From an uncultured Prevotellaceae bacterium (GTDB lineage: Bacteria; Bacteroidota; Bacteroidia; Bacteroidales; Bacteroidaceae), in contig CAMZHV010000003.1 in the NCBI GenBank assembly GCA_947307015.1, positions 40,453-104,452 of the forward strand: DNA of 64,000 nt. Reading direction: 5' to 3'. Of this stretch, positions 8,238 to 17,253 are shown one piece after another. The translations under genes were made by a program, and so were the position numbers. The stretch's first letter is position 1, and each line of letters opens with the position of its first letter. The notes under the pieces were generated by a model. It had not been told where the DNA came from. It saw nothing but the letters and a program-made list of their open reading frames with translations, and ran no database searches.

Positions 8238-9866
8238 TCACTTCGTACTTAAGGTTTCTATTGCCTTGTGGACTGTTTTGTCGGTGGTTAGCTGGTGCTG
8301 GAGAGCGCCGCGCTGGTAGTAGTAGCGGCTGATGATTTCCGTTTCGAGGTAGGGTTGGATATGCTGACGGAAACGGCGGAGGTCGGTGGCGAGGTCGTTG
8401 GCCTTGAGCTTGGCCTCGAGGGCGTCGAACTCGGCCTTCGTGTCGGCATCACGTCCCTCGAAGCGTGCCAATTGTCGCACTTGTGCCAGTGCGGCAGCCG
8501 TGCGTCCGTTGTAAGTGAAGTCGCTGGAAGTGATGGCGCTCTCAAAATCAGCGTAGTCGGCATCGGTGATGTGGAAAAGTCCGGGCTTAGCGATCTCGGG
8601 ATGACGCGTGACGTAGTCGGTGACGAAGTCGAAATAGACATCAGAGGCTGTGAGGTCATAGACCATTGTGGGCAGGGAATCTACAGCGAGGACGGTGTCA
8701 GGCAGAATGCCGCCGCCATCACGGACAGGTCGTCCGAGACGCGTACGGAACTCGCGTGTCAGGCTGTCGGGTAGGGTGGTGGCAGCGCCGTCGGCTGTGC
8801 GGTGGCGGTAGTCGTAGGCTTGGATACAGCGCCCAGAGGGAATGTAATAGCGGGCTGTGGTAATCTTGAGCTGACCGCGATACGGCAGTTCGCGGATGCC
8901 TTGCACGAGGCCCTTGCCATAGGAACGTTGGCCGAGGATAACAGCGCGGTCAAGGTCCTGCAGGGCTCCTGTTACAATCTCCGAGGCTGACGCGGAGTTA
9001 CCGTTGATGAGCACGGCGATTGGCATCACGGTGTCAATGGGCTCGGCAGGTGTAAGGTAGTCGTGGCAAGTAGCAGGCACTTTTCCTTTTGTGGAGACCA
9101 CGAGGCTACCGCGTGGCACGAACATCCCAACAATCTCCACGGCCTCGCTGACCGATCCGCCGCCATTGTCGCGGAGATCGAAGATGAGGCGCTTCATGCC
9201 CTGCTGCTTCATGTCGAGGATAGCATGGCGCACTTCGAGGGCGCAGTTGTCTGTGAACTCTGTTAGGTAGAGATAGCCGACATGTGCCGTACTATCCACG
9301 ATACCATACCATGGCAGGCAGGGCAGTTGTATCTGGCGACGAGTGATCTTGAAGGCGCGGGCTTTCTTCTCGCCAGGACGCATGACGCGCAGTTCAAAGG
9401 TCGTGCCTGGTTCTCCACGCAGGTTCTGGCTGACTTGTGCTGTAGACCACCCTTTGATGTCTTTGCCGTCGATGCTCATGATGACATCGCCGGCGCGCAC
9501 GCCTGCCTCCTGTGCAGGACAACCCTCGTAAGGCTCTTCTATGACGGTGCGGTTCTCCTTTTTATATGCACGTATGAGTGCGCCGATGCCCGCATAGCGT
9601 CCTGTGGCCATGAGCTTGAGCTCGTCCTGATCTTCGTCGGGATAGAACTTGGTGTAGGGGTCTATCTCAGCCAACATCCCGTCGATGGCCCAACGCACGG
9701 CGGTGTCGGCAGAAAGCGTGTCGACGTAAAACATATCCAGCTGGCGATAGATGTCAGCAAAAATCTCAAGGTTGCGGGAGATGTCAAAGCCCGTCTGCGC
9801 ATGGACTGACGGAGTAATGATAAATAATAAATAATAAATAATAAAGGATAAACGTTTCATCTTCAA
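8238..9866 (-). CDS. S41 family C-terminal processing peptidase (CtpA/Tsp-like)
   Basis: A secreted or periplasmic serine protease with a signal peptide (residues 1-23, ending VHAQ). A PDZ domain spans about 90-175 (GCPAQEAGVRAGDVIMSIDG). The S41 core has the catalytic Ser in NGNSASASEI (291-295) and the catalytic Lys at 318 in GQRSYGKGLVQ, so it should be active. The C-terminal 200 residues form the helical extension seen in Bacteroidetes members. The upstream region holds an ATAATAAATAATAA simple repeat. Function in protein processing at the envelope is family knowledge; the substrate is unknown. Confidence 0.93.
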   Translation of the reverse strand: MKMKRLSFIIYYLLFIITPSVHAQTGFDISRNLEIFADIYRQLDMFYVDTLSADTAVRWAIDGMLAEIDPYTKFYPDEDQDELKLMATGRYAGIGALIRAYKKENRTVIEEPYEGCPAQEAGVRAGDVIMSIDGKDIKGWSTAQVSQNLRGEPGTTFELRVMRPGEKKARAFKITRRQIQLPCLPWYGIVDSTAHVGYLYLTEFTDNCALEVRHAILDMKQQGMKRLIFDLRDNGGGSVSEAVEIVGMFVPRGSLVVSTKGKVPATCHDYLTPAEPIDTVMPIAVLINGNSASASEIVTGALQDLDRAVILGQRSYGKGLVQGIRELPYRGQLKITTARYYIPSGRCIQAYDYRHRTADGAATTLPDSLTREFRTRLGRPVRDGGGILPDTVLAVDSLPTMVYDLTASDVYFDFVTDYVTRHPEIAKPGLFHITDADYADFESAITSSDFTYNGRTAAALAQVRQLARFEGRDADTKAEFDALEAKLKANDLATDLRRFRQHIQPYLETEIISRYYYQRGALQHQLTTDKTVHKAIETLSTK

Positions 9867-9947
9867 TGTATTTTTCTCGCGGGGAAACCGCTCGGCACAA
9901 GCGGGTTAAGGGAAACTTTTATTTTTCACTTTTCACTCTTTCATTTT

Positions 9948-10922
9948 TCACTCTTGCAAGCACTGGCGAAGGCGTTCAGGTTCAACTTGTGTGCCAAAGA
10001 CCTGGATGACTTCACCGGCTGTGCGGTTGCCGTAGTCGAGGCAGGTGCGGAAATCTTGACCATGGATGAAGCCGTGGAGAAAACCAGCAGCGAAGAAGTC
10101 ACCAGCAGCGGTGGTATCGATGACCGGTTTAATCAGTCCGGGCACGTGGAAGATTTCATCACCTGTTGCCGAACTCATGCCCAAAGCACCATCCTTGCCA
10201 ATCTTAACAATAGCCATCTTGGTCATCGAGGCCAGCAGGCGCAGCGAGTGCTCAGGGTCCTGATGCCCGCTGAATGCCGCTGCTTCCTCCTCGTTGGCGA
10301 AGGCGATATCCACGTAGTCGCGGATGAGGTCAACAATGTAAGCATGGTGTTCGAGGACAATGTTCCATGAGGCGAGGTCGTAACTCACTAGGAGTCCTGC
10401 TGCCTTAGCCGCTTGAAGAATCTCTTTTAGTTGAAGTTGGTCTTGCAATAGATAACCTTCGATGTGGAGGATGTCGTATCGCGTCAGGTCAACCTCCTTC
10501 AGCGCTTGGCCGAGCTGAGGAGCTGCACCCAGATGCGTGGCAAAGGTGCGCTCGTGGTCGGGTGTCACCAGCGCATTAGCTGTGCCAGTTTGTTCATTGG
10601 CGATGACGGCCAGATGAGCTTCGATACCTCGGCGCTGTGCGTGCTCGATGAAGAAACGTCCCGTCTCATCATCGCCGACGGCTCCGATGAAACCCGTTGG
10701 GTCACCCAGAACCGACAACGCATGGATGGTGTTTGCGGCGCTTCCGCCCGTTGCCCGTTCTACCGGGAGACCCACGATACGTTGCCGTAGTCGCATCAAT
10801 CCCTTGCGGTCGACATGAGTCATGCCACCTTTGGGCAAGTTGAGTTCATGAAGTAACTTTTCATCACCTAAATGGACCAAAATATCCACTAAAGCGTTGC
10901 CAATTCCTATGATTTTAGCCAT
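9948..10922 (-). CDS. PfkB-family carbohydrate/nucleoside kinase (adenosine kinase-like)
   Basis: A ribokinase-fold kinase of 324 aa. The N-terminal signature GIGNALVDILVHL and the glycine-rich ATGGSAANTIHALSVLG (about 60-75) are the substrate side. The C-terminal DTTAAGDFFAAGFLHG carries the anion hole and catalytic Asp. The set resembles adenosine kinase-like members more than fructokinases; the substrate cannot be decided by eye. I start at the ATG at 10922, which gives the canonical MAKIIGIGNALVD; an ATG 7 codons upstream is possible. A TACTTTTG promoter element lies on the minus strand at 10941-10948. Confidence 0.88.
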   Translation of the reverse strand: MAKIIGIGNALVDILVHLGDEKLLHELNLPKGGMTHVDRKGLMRLRQRIVGLPVERATGGSAANTIHALSVLGDPTGFIGAVGDDETGRFFIEHAQRRGIEAHLAVIANEQTGTANALVTPDHERTFATHLGAAPQLGQALKEVDLTRYDILHIEGYLLQDQLQLKEILQAAKAAGLLVSYDLASWNIVLEHHAYIVDLIRDYVDIAFANEEEAAAFSGHQDPEHSLRLLASMTKMAIVKIGKDGALGMSSATGDEIFHVPGLIKPVIDTTAAGDFFAAGFLHGFIHGQDFRTCLDYGNRTAGEVIQVFGTQVEPERLRQCLQE

Positions 10923-10948
10923 AACTTGCAAATTTTTCTGCAAAAGTA

Positions 10949-10979
10949 TTGTTTATTTTTGAGAAAAGCACTACTTTTG
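10949..10979 (+). promoter_or_regulatory. promoter of the tRNA-Asn pair
   Basis: TTG at 10949-10951, a 20-base gap, then TACTTTTG at 10972-10979, about 87 bases before the first tRNA. It is divergent from the minus-strand TACTTTTG (10941-10948) serving the PfkB gene. Confidence 0.55.
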
Positions 10980-11066
10980 CCCCGCAATTCCGAGAAAAAA
11001 GCGTTAAAACGTCGTTTTTACCCCATTTTTGCGCTTCTTTCCCTCCCAAAAGGGGTCGAGAAAACT

Positions 11067-11140
11067 GCTTCAGTAGCTCAGTTGGTTAGAGCACCTGACT
11101 GTTAATCAGGGGGTCGTTGGTTCAAGCCCATCCTGGAGCG
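11067..11140 (+). tRNA. tRNA-Asn(GTT), copy 1
   Basis: A 74-base cloverleaf. The acceptor GCTTCAG pairs with CTGGAGC (one G-U), the discriminator is G, the D-loop is AGCTCAGTTGGTTAGAGC, the anticodon stem CCTGA/TCAGG surrounds loop CTGTTAA with anticodon GTT at 11101-11103, and the T-loop is GGTTCAAGCCC. CCA is not encoded. Confidence 0.96.
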
Positions 11141-11160
11141 CAGAAAACTCGGAAAAGCCT

Positions 11161-11234
11161 GCTTCAGTAGCTCAGTTGGTTAGAGCACCTGACTGTTAAT
11201 CAGGGGGTCGTTGGTTCAAGCCCATCCTGGAGCG
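11161..11234 (+). tRNA. tRNA-Asn(GTT), copy 2
   Basis: Identical over all 74 bases to the first copy, 20 bases downstream; anticodon GTT at 11195-11197. The pair is probably one transcript ending in the hairpin at 11247. Confidence 0.96.
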
Positions 11235-11246
11235 CTTAGGGCGTTG

Positions 11247-11286
11247 GTCCGCAATTCTCTTCGGAGGTTGCGGACTTTTCTTTTTT
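11247..11286 (+). terminator. intrinsic terminator after the tRNA pair
   Basis: GTCCGCAA (11247-11254) pairs with TTGCGGAC (11268-11275) and is followed by TTTTCTTTTTT. Confidence 0.85.
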
Positions 11287-11403
11287 GTCCTGCGGGCTGG
11301 TTTTATATATTATTTAAGGTACGCGCAAGAGGCCTCGAAAGTCATCTCTAACGCCCAACCGAATAGTTTTTGTGCCTCAGAACACAAAAAAATTGCGTTT
11401 TAC

Positions 11404-11434
11404 TTGACTTTGCCTTTTTGAAGTTGTATCTTTG
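11404..11434 (+). promoter_or_regulatory. promoter of the miaB operon
   Basis: TTG at 11404-11406, 20 bases, TATCTTTG at 11427-11434, 33 bases before the miaB ATG. Confidence 0.65.
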
Positions 11435-11467
11435 TCCCCGAAAATGAGCTATTAAGCAATATCCCCG

Positions 11468-12790
11468 ATGAAGAAACTGCTGATAGAGACATACGGATGC
11501 CAGATGAACGTGGCTGACTCGGAAGTCGTGGCCTCGGTGATGCAGATGGCCGGCTACGAAGTCACGGAGACCATGGACACTGCGGATGCCGTGTTCCTCA
11601 ACACCTGTTCCGTGCGCGACAACGCAGAACAAAAGATTCTCTCACGACTGGAATTCCTGCGGAGCATCAAGAAGCGCCGCCCTCTGATTATCGGTGTACT
11701 CGGATGTATGGCTGAGCGCGTCAAGGACGAGCTGATGGAGCAGCACGGAGTTGACCTCGTGTGTGGTCCCGATGCTTATATGTCACTACCCGACCTTATT
11801 GCGCAGGTGGAGCTGGGGCATAAAGCCATCAATGTGGAGCTCTCTACAACCGAAACCTACCGCGATGTGGTGCCTCAGCGTCTTCATGCGAATCTCATCG
11901 GCGGCTTTGTGAGTATCATGCGTGGCTGCAATAACTTCTGCCACTACTGTATCGTACCTTACACCCGTGGACGTGAGCGTAGTCGTGATATGGAGAGCAT
12001 CTTGCGGGAGGTGTGTGATCTGCGTGACCGCGGATTCAAGGAGGTGACGTTGTTAGGGCAGAATGTCAATAGTTACAAGATTCCGGATGATTTGGATACA
12101 TTAGACAATCGGGGATTTCCTGAACTGTTGCGCCGTGTGGCTCAAGCCGTTCCTGAGATGCGAGTTCGGTTCACGACCAGTCATCCCAAAGATATGAGTG
12201 ATGAGACGCTGCGCGTCATCGCCGAGGAGCCAAACGTCTGCCGACATATCCATCTACCCGTGCAGAGCGGCAGCGATGCCGTGCTGGCCCGGATGAACAG
12301 GAAGTACACACGTGCCTGGTACCTCGACCGCGTGGATGCCATCCGACGTATCATCCCCGATTGTGGCCTCTCCACTGACATCTTCGTTGGTTACTGCGGC
12401 GAGACGGAAGAGGATCACCAACTATCACTCTCGTTGATGCGCGAAGTGGGCTACGACTCCGCTTTCATGTTCAAGTATAGCGAGCGTCCGGGCACATACG
12501 CCTCGAAGCATTTGCCTGATGATGTGCCTGAAGAGGTCAAACTGCGACGCTTGAACGAGCTTATCGCCTTGCAGAACGAGATATCGGCAGAGCGCAATGC
12601 CCTTCAGGTGGGTAAGACCGTGGAAGTGCTCGTAGAAGGCACCAGCAAACGCTCGCGCGACCAGCTCTTCGGACGCACGGAGCAGAACCGCGTCGTCGTG
12701 TTCGATCGTGACCGCTATCATATCGGCGACCGTGTGATGGTGAAGATCACCAGCAGTTCCTCAGCGACATTAAAAGGAGAAACATTATGA
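11468..12790 (+). CDS. miaB: tRNA-2-methylthio-N6-dimethylallyladenosine synthase
   Basis: A radical-SAM methylthiotransferase acting on i6A37 of tRNAs that read UNN codons. The N-terminal UPF0004 domain holds cluster ligands Cys11, Cys47 and Cys80; the radical-SAM cluster ligands are Cys154, Cys158 and Cys161 (CNNFCHYC), followed by the C-terminal TRAM domain (about 375-440). The 440-aa length is normal. It heads a compact operon: its last codons overlap ftsX by 4 bases (ATGA). The upstream tRNA genes are separately terminated. Confidence 0.97.
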   Translation: MKKLLIETYGCQMNVADSEVVASVMQMAGYEVTETMDTADAVFLNTCSVRDNAEQKILSRLEFLRSIKKRRPLIIGVLGCMAERVKDELMEQHGVDLVCGPDAYMSLPDLIAQVELGHKAINVELSTTETYRDVVPQRLHANLIGGFVSIMRGCNNFCHYCIVPYTRGRERSRDMESILREVCDLRDRGFKEVTLLGQNVNSYKIPDDLDTLDNRGFPELLRRVAQAVPEMRVRFTTSHPKDMSDETLRVIAEEPNVCRHIHLPVQSGSDAVLARMNRKYTRAWYLDRVDAIRRIIPDCGLSTDIFVGYCGETEEDHQLSLSLMREVGYDSAFMFKYSERPGTYASKHLPDDVPEEVKLRRLNELIALQNEISAERNALQVGKTVEVLVEGTSKRSRDQLFGRTEQNRVVVFDRDRYHIGDRVMVKITSSSSATLKGETL

Positions 12791-13659
12791 AGAAGAAAAA
12801 GAATACGACTTTTGGCCGGATGCAATGGGTCACCTCGTGTATCAGCACGACACTGGTACTCTTGCTGTTGGGCCTCGTTGTGTTGTTCGGCCTGTCGGCT
12901 CGCGAGTTGTCGCAGTCTGTGCGTGAGAACCTGACCGTCACACTGCTCCTCGACGACGATGTCGAAACCAATGAAGCCGACACTTTGGCCATGCGTCTGC
13001 AGGCTCGTCCATACGTCCGCTCCACGACGGTCATTTCGCGTGAACAGGCCTTGCAGGAAGAGAGCGAACGCATGGGCACTGATCCCACGGAGTTCCTCGG
13101 TGGCGAAAACCCTTATACGTCAAGCATCGAGCTGAATGTGATGTCTGACTACGCCTGCACCGACAGCCTCCTATGGATAGCCAAGGAGCTGAAAGCGATG
13201 TGGGAAGTGGCTGATGTCGTTTACCAGCGCGACCTCGTGGACAACCTCAATCGCACGTTAGGCAAGGCTACCATCGTGCTCTCTGTCCTGGCCTTGCTAC
13301 TCATGATCATCTCCGTCGTACTCATCAACAATACAGTGCGCTTGAGCGTCTATGCGCGACGCTTCTCCATACACACGATGCGCCTCGTGGGTGCTTCGTG
13401 GGGCTTCATCCGTTGGCCTTTCATCAAGCGCAGTCTCGGCATCGGACTGGCGTCTGCCGTGCTTGCCGACGCGCTGTTGTTGGTTGGCGTTCATTGGATT
13501 ATGAAGCAGGACGAAACGCTCGCAAACATCATTACTCCGACCATCATCCTCATTATGGCTACCACTGTCCTTGTGGCCGGTCTGTTGCTGACCTTCGTCT
13601 GCACGTGGTTGAGCGTAGGTCATTTCCTCCGTATGAAAGAAAACGAAATGTATAAATAA
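12787..13659 (+). CDS. ftsX: cell division protein FtsX
   Basis: The permease-like partner of FtsE that activates septal peptidoglycan hydrolases. The 290-residue protein has the FtsX layout: TM1 at about 18-40, an extracytoplasmic domain (about 45-165), then three C-terminal TM segments (about 170-195, 220-240, 250-275). FtsE is not adjacent. The start overlaps miaB by 4 bases, indicating coupled translation, and the next gene begins one base after the stop. Confidence 0.9.
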   Translation: MKKKKNTTFGRMQWVTSCISTTLVLLLLGLVVLFGLSARELSQSVRENLTVTLLLDDDVETNEADTLAMRLQARPYVRSTTVISREQALQEESERMGTDPTEFLGGENPYTSSIELNVMSDYACTDSLLWIAKELKAMWEVADVVYQRDLVDNLNRTLGKATIVLSVLALLLMIISVVLINNTVRLSVYARRFSIHTMRLVGASWGFIRWPFIKRSLGIGLASAVLADALLLVGVHWIMKQDETLANIITPTIILIMATTVLVAGLLLTFVCTWLSVGHFLRMKENEMYK

Positions 13660-13660
13660 T

Positions 13661-13894
13661 ATGAAAAACTTTGCTTTCGACCGCATGAACTACATCTTAA
13701 TCGCCATAGGAATGGCGGCGGTCATCATAGGTTTTATTCTAATGTCAGGCTCCGGCTCCAATGAGACGACCTTCAACACCGAGATCTTTAGCGCGTTGCG
13801 CATCAAGGTTGCTCCCGCTGTCGCCTTTCTGGGCTTCGCTTTTATCGTTTATGGCATCATGCACAGACCAAAAGATAAGGAGGTGAAGTCATGA
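13661..13894 (+). CDS. DUF3098 small membrane protein
   Basis: A 77-residue protein with two membrane spans (about 11-29 and 48-66) and a charged C-terminus, matching the Bacteroidetes DUF3098 family in length, pattern and genomic place between ftsX and uppP. Function is unknown; the constant position suggests a cell-envelope role. It overlaps uppP by 4 bases. Confidence 0.85.
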   Translation: MKNFAFDRMNYILIAIGMAAVIIGFILMSGSGSNETTFNTEIFSALRIKVAPAVAFLGFAFIVYGIMHRPKDKEVKS

Positions 13895-14754
13895 CAGTTT
13901 TTGAGACCATCATTATCGCCATCGTCGAGGGCTTGACGGAGTTTCTTCCTGTGTCCTCCACGGGTCACATGATCATCACCCAGAATCTCCTTGGCGTGGA
14001 GAGTACGCCTTTTGTGAAGGCATTTACAATCATCATCCAGTTTGGCGCCATCCTCTCGGTGGTGTGCCTCTACTGGAATCGTTTCTTCCGCCTCAACCAC
14101 GAGCCTGCTCCTGTGGGCAGCACGCCCTGGCAGGCTTTCCTGCACAAATGGGATTTCTATTGGAAGTTGCTCGTGGCCTTTATTCCCGCTATTGTCATCG
14201 GTTTCCTTGGCAAGATGTCCGGTTTGATTGATCGTTTCCTCGAGAGCGTGGAGGTGGTCGCGGTCATGCTGGTCGTGGGCGGTATCTTCATGCTCTTCTG
14301 CGACCGTCTGTTCAACAAGGGCAGCGAGCAGACCAAGCTCACAGAAGGCCGTGCCTTCCGCATCGGTTTGTTCCAGTGCATCGCCATGATTCCCGGTGTC
14401 TCGCGCTCGATGGCTACCATCGTCGGCGGTATGGCACAGAAGCTCACCCGCCGCGCTGCTGCTGAGTTTTCCTTCTTCTTGGCAGTGCCTACGATGGCTG
14501 CTGCTACGGCTTTGGATTTCCTTCAACTGTTCTTCGGCGATGAGGCCGATGCCAGCTGGGCTACACGCGACAACCTGATGATGTTAGGTCTGGGTTGCGT
14601 TGTCGCCTTCGTCGTCGCATTATTAGCCATGAAGTGGTTCGTGGATTTCCTCGCCAAATATGGTTTCAAGGCTTTTGGTGTCTATCGCATCATCGTCGGC
14701 CTTGTCATTCTCGCACTGCTTTGGACAGGGCATTCACTCGTAATGGTAGATTAA
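13891..14754 (+). CDS. uppP: undecaprenyl-diphosphate phosphatase
   Basis: Recycles undecaprenyl pyrophosphate, the lipid carrier for peptidoglycan and O-antigen. BacA/UppP signatures are visible: [17 protein letters not shown] at residues 13-29 and [13 protein letters not shown] in the second half, with multiple TM segments over 287 aa. Its stop codon overlaps the truB ATG by one base. Confidence 0.96.
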   Translation: MTVFETIIIAIVEGLTEFLPVSSTGHMIITQNLLGVESTPFVKAFTIIIQFGAILSVVCLYWNRFFRLNHEPAPVGSTPWQAFLHKWDFYWKLLVAFIPAIVIGFLGKMSGLIDRFLESVEVVAVMLVVGGIFMLFCDRLFNKGSEQTKLTEGRAFRIGLFQCIAMIPGVSRSMATIVGGMAQKLTRRAAAEFSFFLAVPTMAAATALDFLQLFFGDEADASWATRDNLMMLGLGCVVAFVVALLAMKWFVDFLAKYGFKAFGVYRIIVGLVILALLWTGHSLVMVD

Positions 14755-15632
14755 TGAACCCGCAAGCAGGCGAAATATTCTATATCGACAAGCCTTATCG
14801 CTGGACGTCGTTCGACGTAGTGAATAAGGTTCGATGGCTGTTGTGTCGTCGTCTCGGCACGAAGAAGCTGAAGGTGGGGCACGCCGGCACGCTCGACCCG
14901 TTGGCTACGGGTGTGATGATCGTCTGCACAGGCCGCGCCACCAAACGCATCGACGAGCTGCAGGCACACACGAAAGAGTATGTCGCCACGCTGCGTCTTG
15001 GTGCTACCACACCCTCCTTCGACCTCGAACATGAGATCGATGCCTACTATCCCACGGAACATATCACCCGTGAGCTGGTGGAGGCGACGCTGAAGCAGTT
15101 CCTCGGACGGATTGAACAGATACCGCCTTCCTATTCTGCCGTAAAGGTCGAGGGCAAGCGTGCCTACGACCTTGCCCGTAAGGACAAGGACTTGGAATTG
15201 AAACCCAAGGTGCTGGTCATTGAGGAAATAGAGTTATTGGAAGGACCCACCCCTAACCCCTCCCGTAAGGGAGGGGAATCCTCCGGCTCGTGTGAAGACC
15301 TCTCTACGCAGCCACTCCCCTCCCTTATGGGAGGGGTTGGGGGTGGGTCTCTCCCTCGCACCGGTATGCGCAACAAAGCCTTCCTCACCTCCCCCGCCAC
15401 TCCCACGGATACAGCCTCCTATCCTTTCATCACCATCCGTGTCGTCTGTTCCAAGGGCACTTATATCCGTGCGCTGGCTCGCGATATTGGTGAGGCTCTC
15501 GGTAGCGGTGCCCACTTGACCGCCCTGCGTCGCACTCGTGTTGGGGATGTCCACGTTGAGGACTGCCTCACGATGGATGCTTTCCCCGACTGGCTCGAAC
15601 AGCAGGAAATAGAAATCCCACAATCTTTATAA
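14754..15632 (+). CDS. truB: tRNA pseudouridine-55 synthase with an in-frame repeat insertion
   Basis: Makes Psi55 in the tRNA T-loop. The catalytic Asp48 lies in VGHAGTLDPLATGVM; other landmarks are PPSYSAVKVEGKRAYDLAR and CSKGTYIRALARDIG. I start at the ATG at 14754 (292 aa), which overlaps the uppP stop. The protein is about 45-55 residues longer than the usual 230-245. The excess is residues about 164-210, a Pro/Gly/Ser-rich segment translated from a GC-rich palindromic repeat (15244-15346) and its flank. It sits between the beta strand ending EEIELLEG and the strand PFITIRVVCSKG, i.e. in a surface loop, so the enzyme may tolerate it. Confidence 0.94.
   Translation: MNPQAGEIFYIDKPYRWTSFDVVNKVRWLLCRRLGTKKLKVGHAGTLDPLATGVMIVCTGRATKRIDELQAHTKEYVATLRLGATTPSFDLEHEIDAYYPTEHITRELVEATLKQFLGRIEQIPPSYSAVKVEGKRAYDLARKDKDLELKPKVLVIEEIELLEGPTPNPSRKGGESSGSCEDLSTQPLPSLMGGVGGGSLPRTGMRNKAFLTSPATPTDTASYPFITIRVVCSKGTYIRALARDIGEALGSGAHLTALRRTRVGDVHVEDCLTMDAFPDWLEQQEIEIPQSL
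15244..15346. repeat. GC-rich inverted-pair repeat, copy 3 (inside truB)
   Basis: Arm 1 (15244-15277, CCCACCCCTAACCCCTCCC..) and arm 2 (15313-15346, ..GGGAGGGGTTGGGGGTGGG) are reverse complements separated by about 35 bases; each holds the core CCCTCCC-n-GGGAGGG. Same design as at 329-440 and 5910-6064. The whole element is open in the truB frame. Confidence 0.85.
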
Positions 15633-15653
15633 GCCCAATAAAATCTATTCAAT

Positions 15654-16718
15654 ATGAAGCTATCTCAATTTAAGTTCAAACTCGACTCTGATCGTATAGC
15701 CCAATATCCCGCTCCGTTCCGCGACGAGTGCCGTCTGATGGTGCTGCATACGAAGAGCGGCGTCATCGAGCATCGCGATCATTTCTATGACATCCTCGAC
15801 TATTTTGACGACAAAGATGTCTTCGTCTTCAATGACACGAAAGTCTTCCCCGCCCGCCTCGAAGGCAACAAGGAGAAGACTGGTGCCAAGATTGAAGTTT
15901 TCCTGCTCCGCGAGCTCAACCAGGAGTTCCGCCTCTGGGACGTGCTCGTGGAACCCGCTCGCAAGATACGTATCGGCAACAAGCTTTATTTCGGTGAGGA
16001 TGAGAGCATGGTGGCAGAGGTTATTGACAATACCACCAGCCGCGGTCGTACCTTGCGCTTCCTCTATGACGGCCCGCACGAGGAGTTCAAGGAAGCCCTC
16101 TACGCCCTCGGCGAAGCCCCGCTGCCCAAGCATATTGTTTCGCGTAAAGCAGAGCCCGAAGACCTCGAGAACTTCCAGTGCGTCTTTGCCAAAAACGAGG
16201 GAGCTGTGACGGCGCCCACCTCTGGCCTCCATTTCTCCAAGCATCTGCTCAAGCGCATGGAGATCAAAGGCATCGAGATGGCTTTCGTCACGCTGCACTG
16301 CGGCTTAGGCAATTTCCGCGAAATTGATGTTGAGGACTTGTCGAAGCACAAGATGGAAAGCGAGGAAGTTCACGTGGGAGCTGAGGCCTGCCGTTTGGTC
16401 AACACGGCCAAGGAAGAGGGACGTCACATCTGTGCCGTGGGCACCACTGTGCAACGCGCCCTCGAGACCGCCATCGGTGCCGATTTCCGCCTCAAGGAGT
16501 TCGATGGTTGGACCAACAAGTTCATCTATCCTCCTTACGACTTCGGGCTGGCCGACAGTATGGTTGCCAACTTCTATATGCCCTATTCCACACTTCTCAT
16601 GCTCACCTGCGCCTACGGTGGTTACGACCTCGTCATGAAGGGTTACAAGGAAGCCCTGCGCGACAACCGCTATCGCTTTGGCACCTATGGCGACGCAATG
16701 CTCATCCTCAATGACTGA
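15654..16718 (+). CDS. queA: S-adenosylmethionine:tRNA ribosyltransferase-isomerase
   Basis: Transfers the ribosyl moiety of SAM to 7-aminomethyl-7-deazaguanine in tRNA, forming epoxyqueuosine. Family landmarks: [18 protein letters not shown] near the N-terminus, [39 protein letters not shown] and the C-terminal [14 protein letters not shown]...[17 protein letters not shown]. At 354 aa it is full length. It overlaps folK by 8 bases. Confidence 0.96.
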   Translation: MKLSQFKFKLDSDRIAQYPAPFRDECRLMVLHTKSGVIEHRDHFYDILDYFDDKDVFVFNDTKVFPARLEGNKEKTGAKIEVFLLRELNQEFRLWDVLVEPARKIRIGNKLYFGEDESMVAEVIDNTTSRGRTLRFLYDGPHEEFKEALYALGEAPLPKHIVSRKAEPEDLENFQCVFAKNEGAVTAPTSGLHFSKHLLKRMEIKGIEMAFVTLHCGLGNFREIDVEDLSKHKMESEEVHVGAEACRLVNTAKEEGRHICAVGTTVQRALETAIGADFRLKEFDGWTNKFIYPPYDFGLADSMVANFYMPYSTLLMLTCAYGGYDLVMKGYKEALRDNRYRFGTYGDAMLILND

Positions 16719-17157
16719 CCTGTATCTCTCTCTCGGCAGCAACCTCGGCGACCGCCACATGCTGATGCTCAAGGCTCTTGAGGCTTTGGTGCAACGGGTT
16801 GGCGTGCTCGTACGCTGTTCCTCGTTCATTGAGACCGAACCGTGGGGCTTTGAGAGCGACCATCCTTTCCTTAATGCCGTAGCGCTCTACCGCACAACAC
16901 TCACGCCACGTGAGGTGTTGACTGAAACACAAGCCATTGAGCGCGAACTCGGACGCCAGCAGAAGAGCAAGGACACATACGCCGACCGCCCCATAGACAT
17001 CGATATCCTTCTCTACGGACAGGAGCGTGTACAGGAACCTGACCTACAGATTCCCCATCCGCTGATGCTCGACCGCCCTTTCGTCATGAAGCCGTTGGCC
17101 GAGGTCGCCCCCAAGCTCGCCGATGAGCTACTCAGTCGTGCACATTTGGATCTTTAA
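16711..17157 (+). CDS. folK: 2-amino-4-hydroxy-6-hydroxymethyldihydropteridine diphosphokinase
   Basis: HPPK of folate synthesis. GSNLGDR is at residues 8-14, [14 protein letters not shown] is the substrate loop, and [12 protein letters not shown] carries the metal-binding Asp pair of the family signature. I start at the ATG at 16711 (148 aa). Last gene of the miaB-folK run; after it comes an AT-rich spacer with the short motif ACAACGAATTACACGAATT also seen near 36873. Confidence 0.93.
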   Translation: MTDLYLSLGSNLGDRHMLMLKALEALVQRVGVLVRCSSFIETEPWGFESDHPFLNAVALYRTTLTPREVLTETQAIERELGRQQKSKDTYADRPIDIDILLYGQERVQEPDLQIPHPLMLDRPFVMKPLAEVAPKLADELLSRAHLDL

Positions 17158-17253
17158 ACAACGAATTACACGAATTTGACGAATTAATCATACTCTCTCA
17201 AGTGAAAAGACATATCGAATGTCTTTATAAATAAGTTCATTAAAAGATAAGTT

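Noticed and set aside
16366..16381. Second parS site (GTTCACGTGGGAG)
   Set aside because: Only the CACGTG core and a few flanking bases fit, and it is inside queA.
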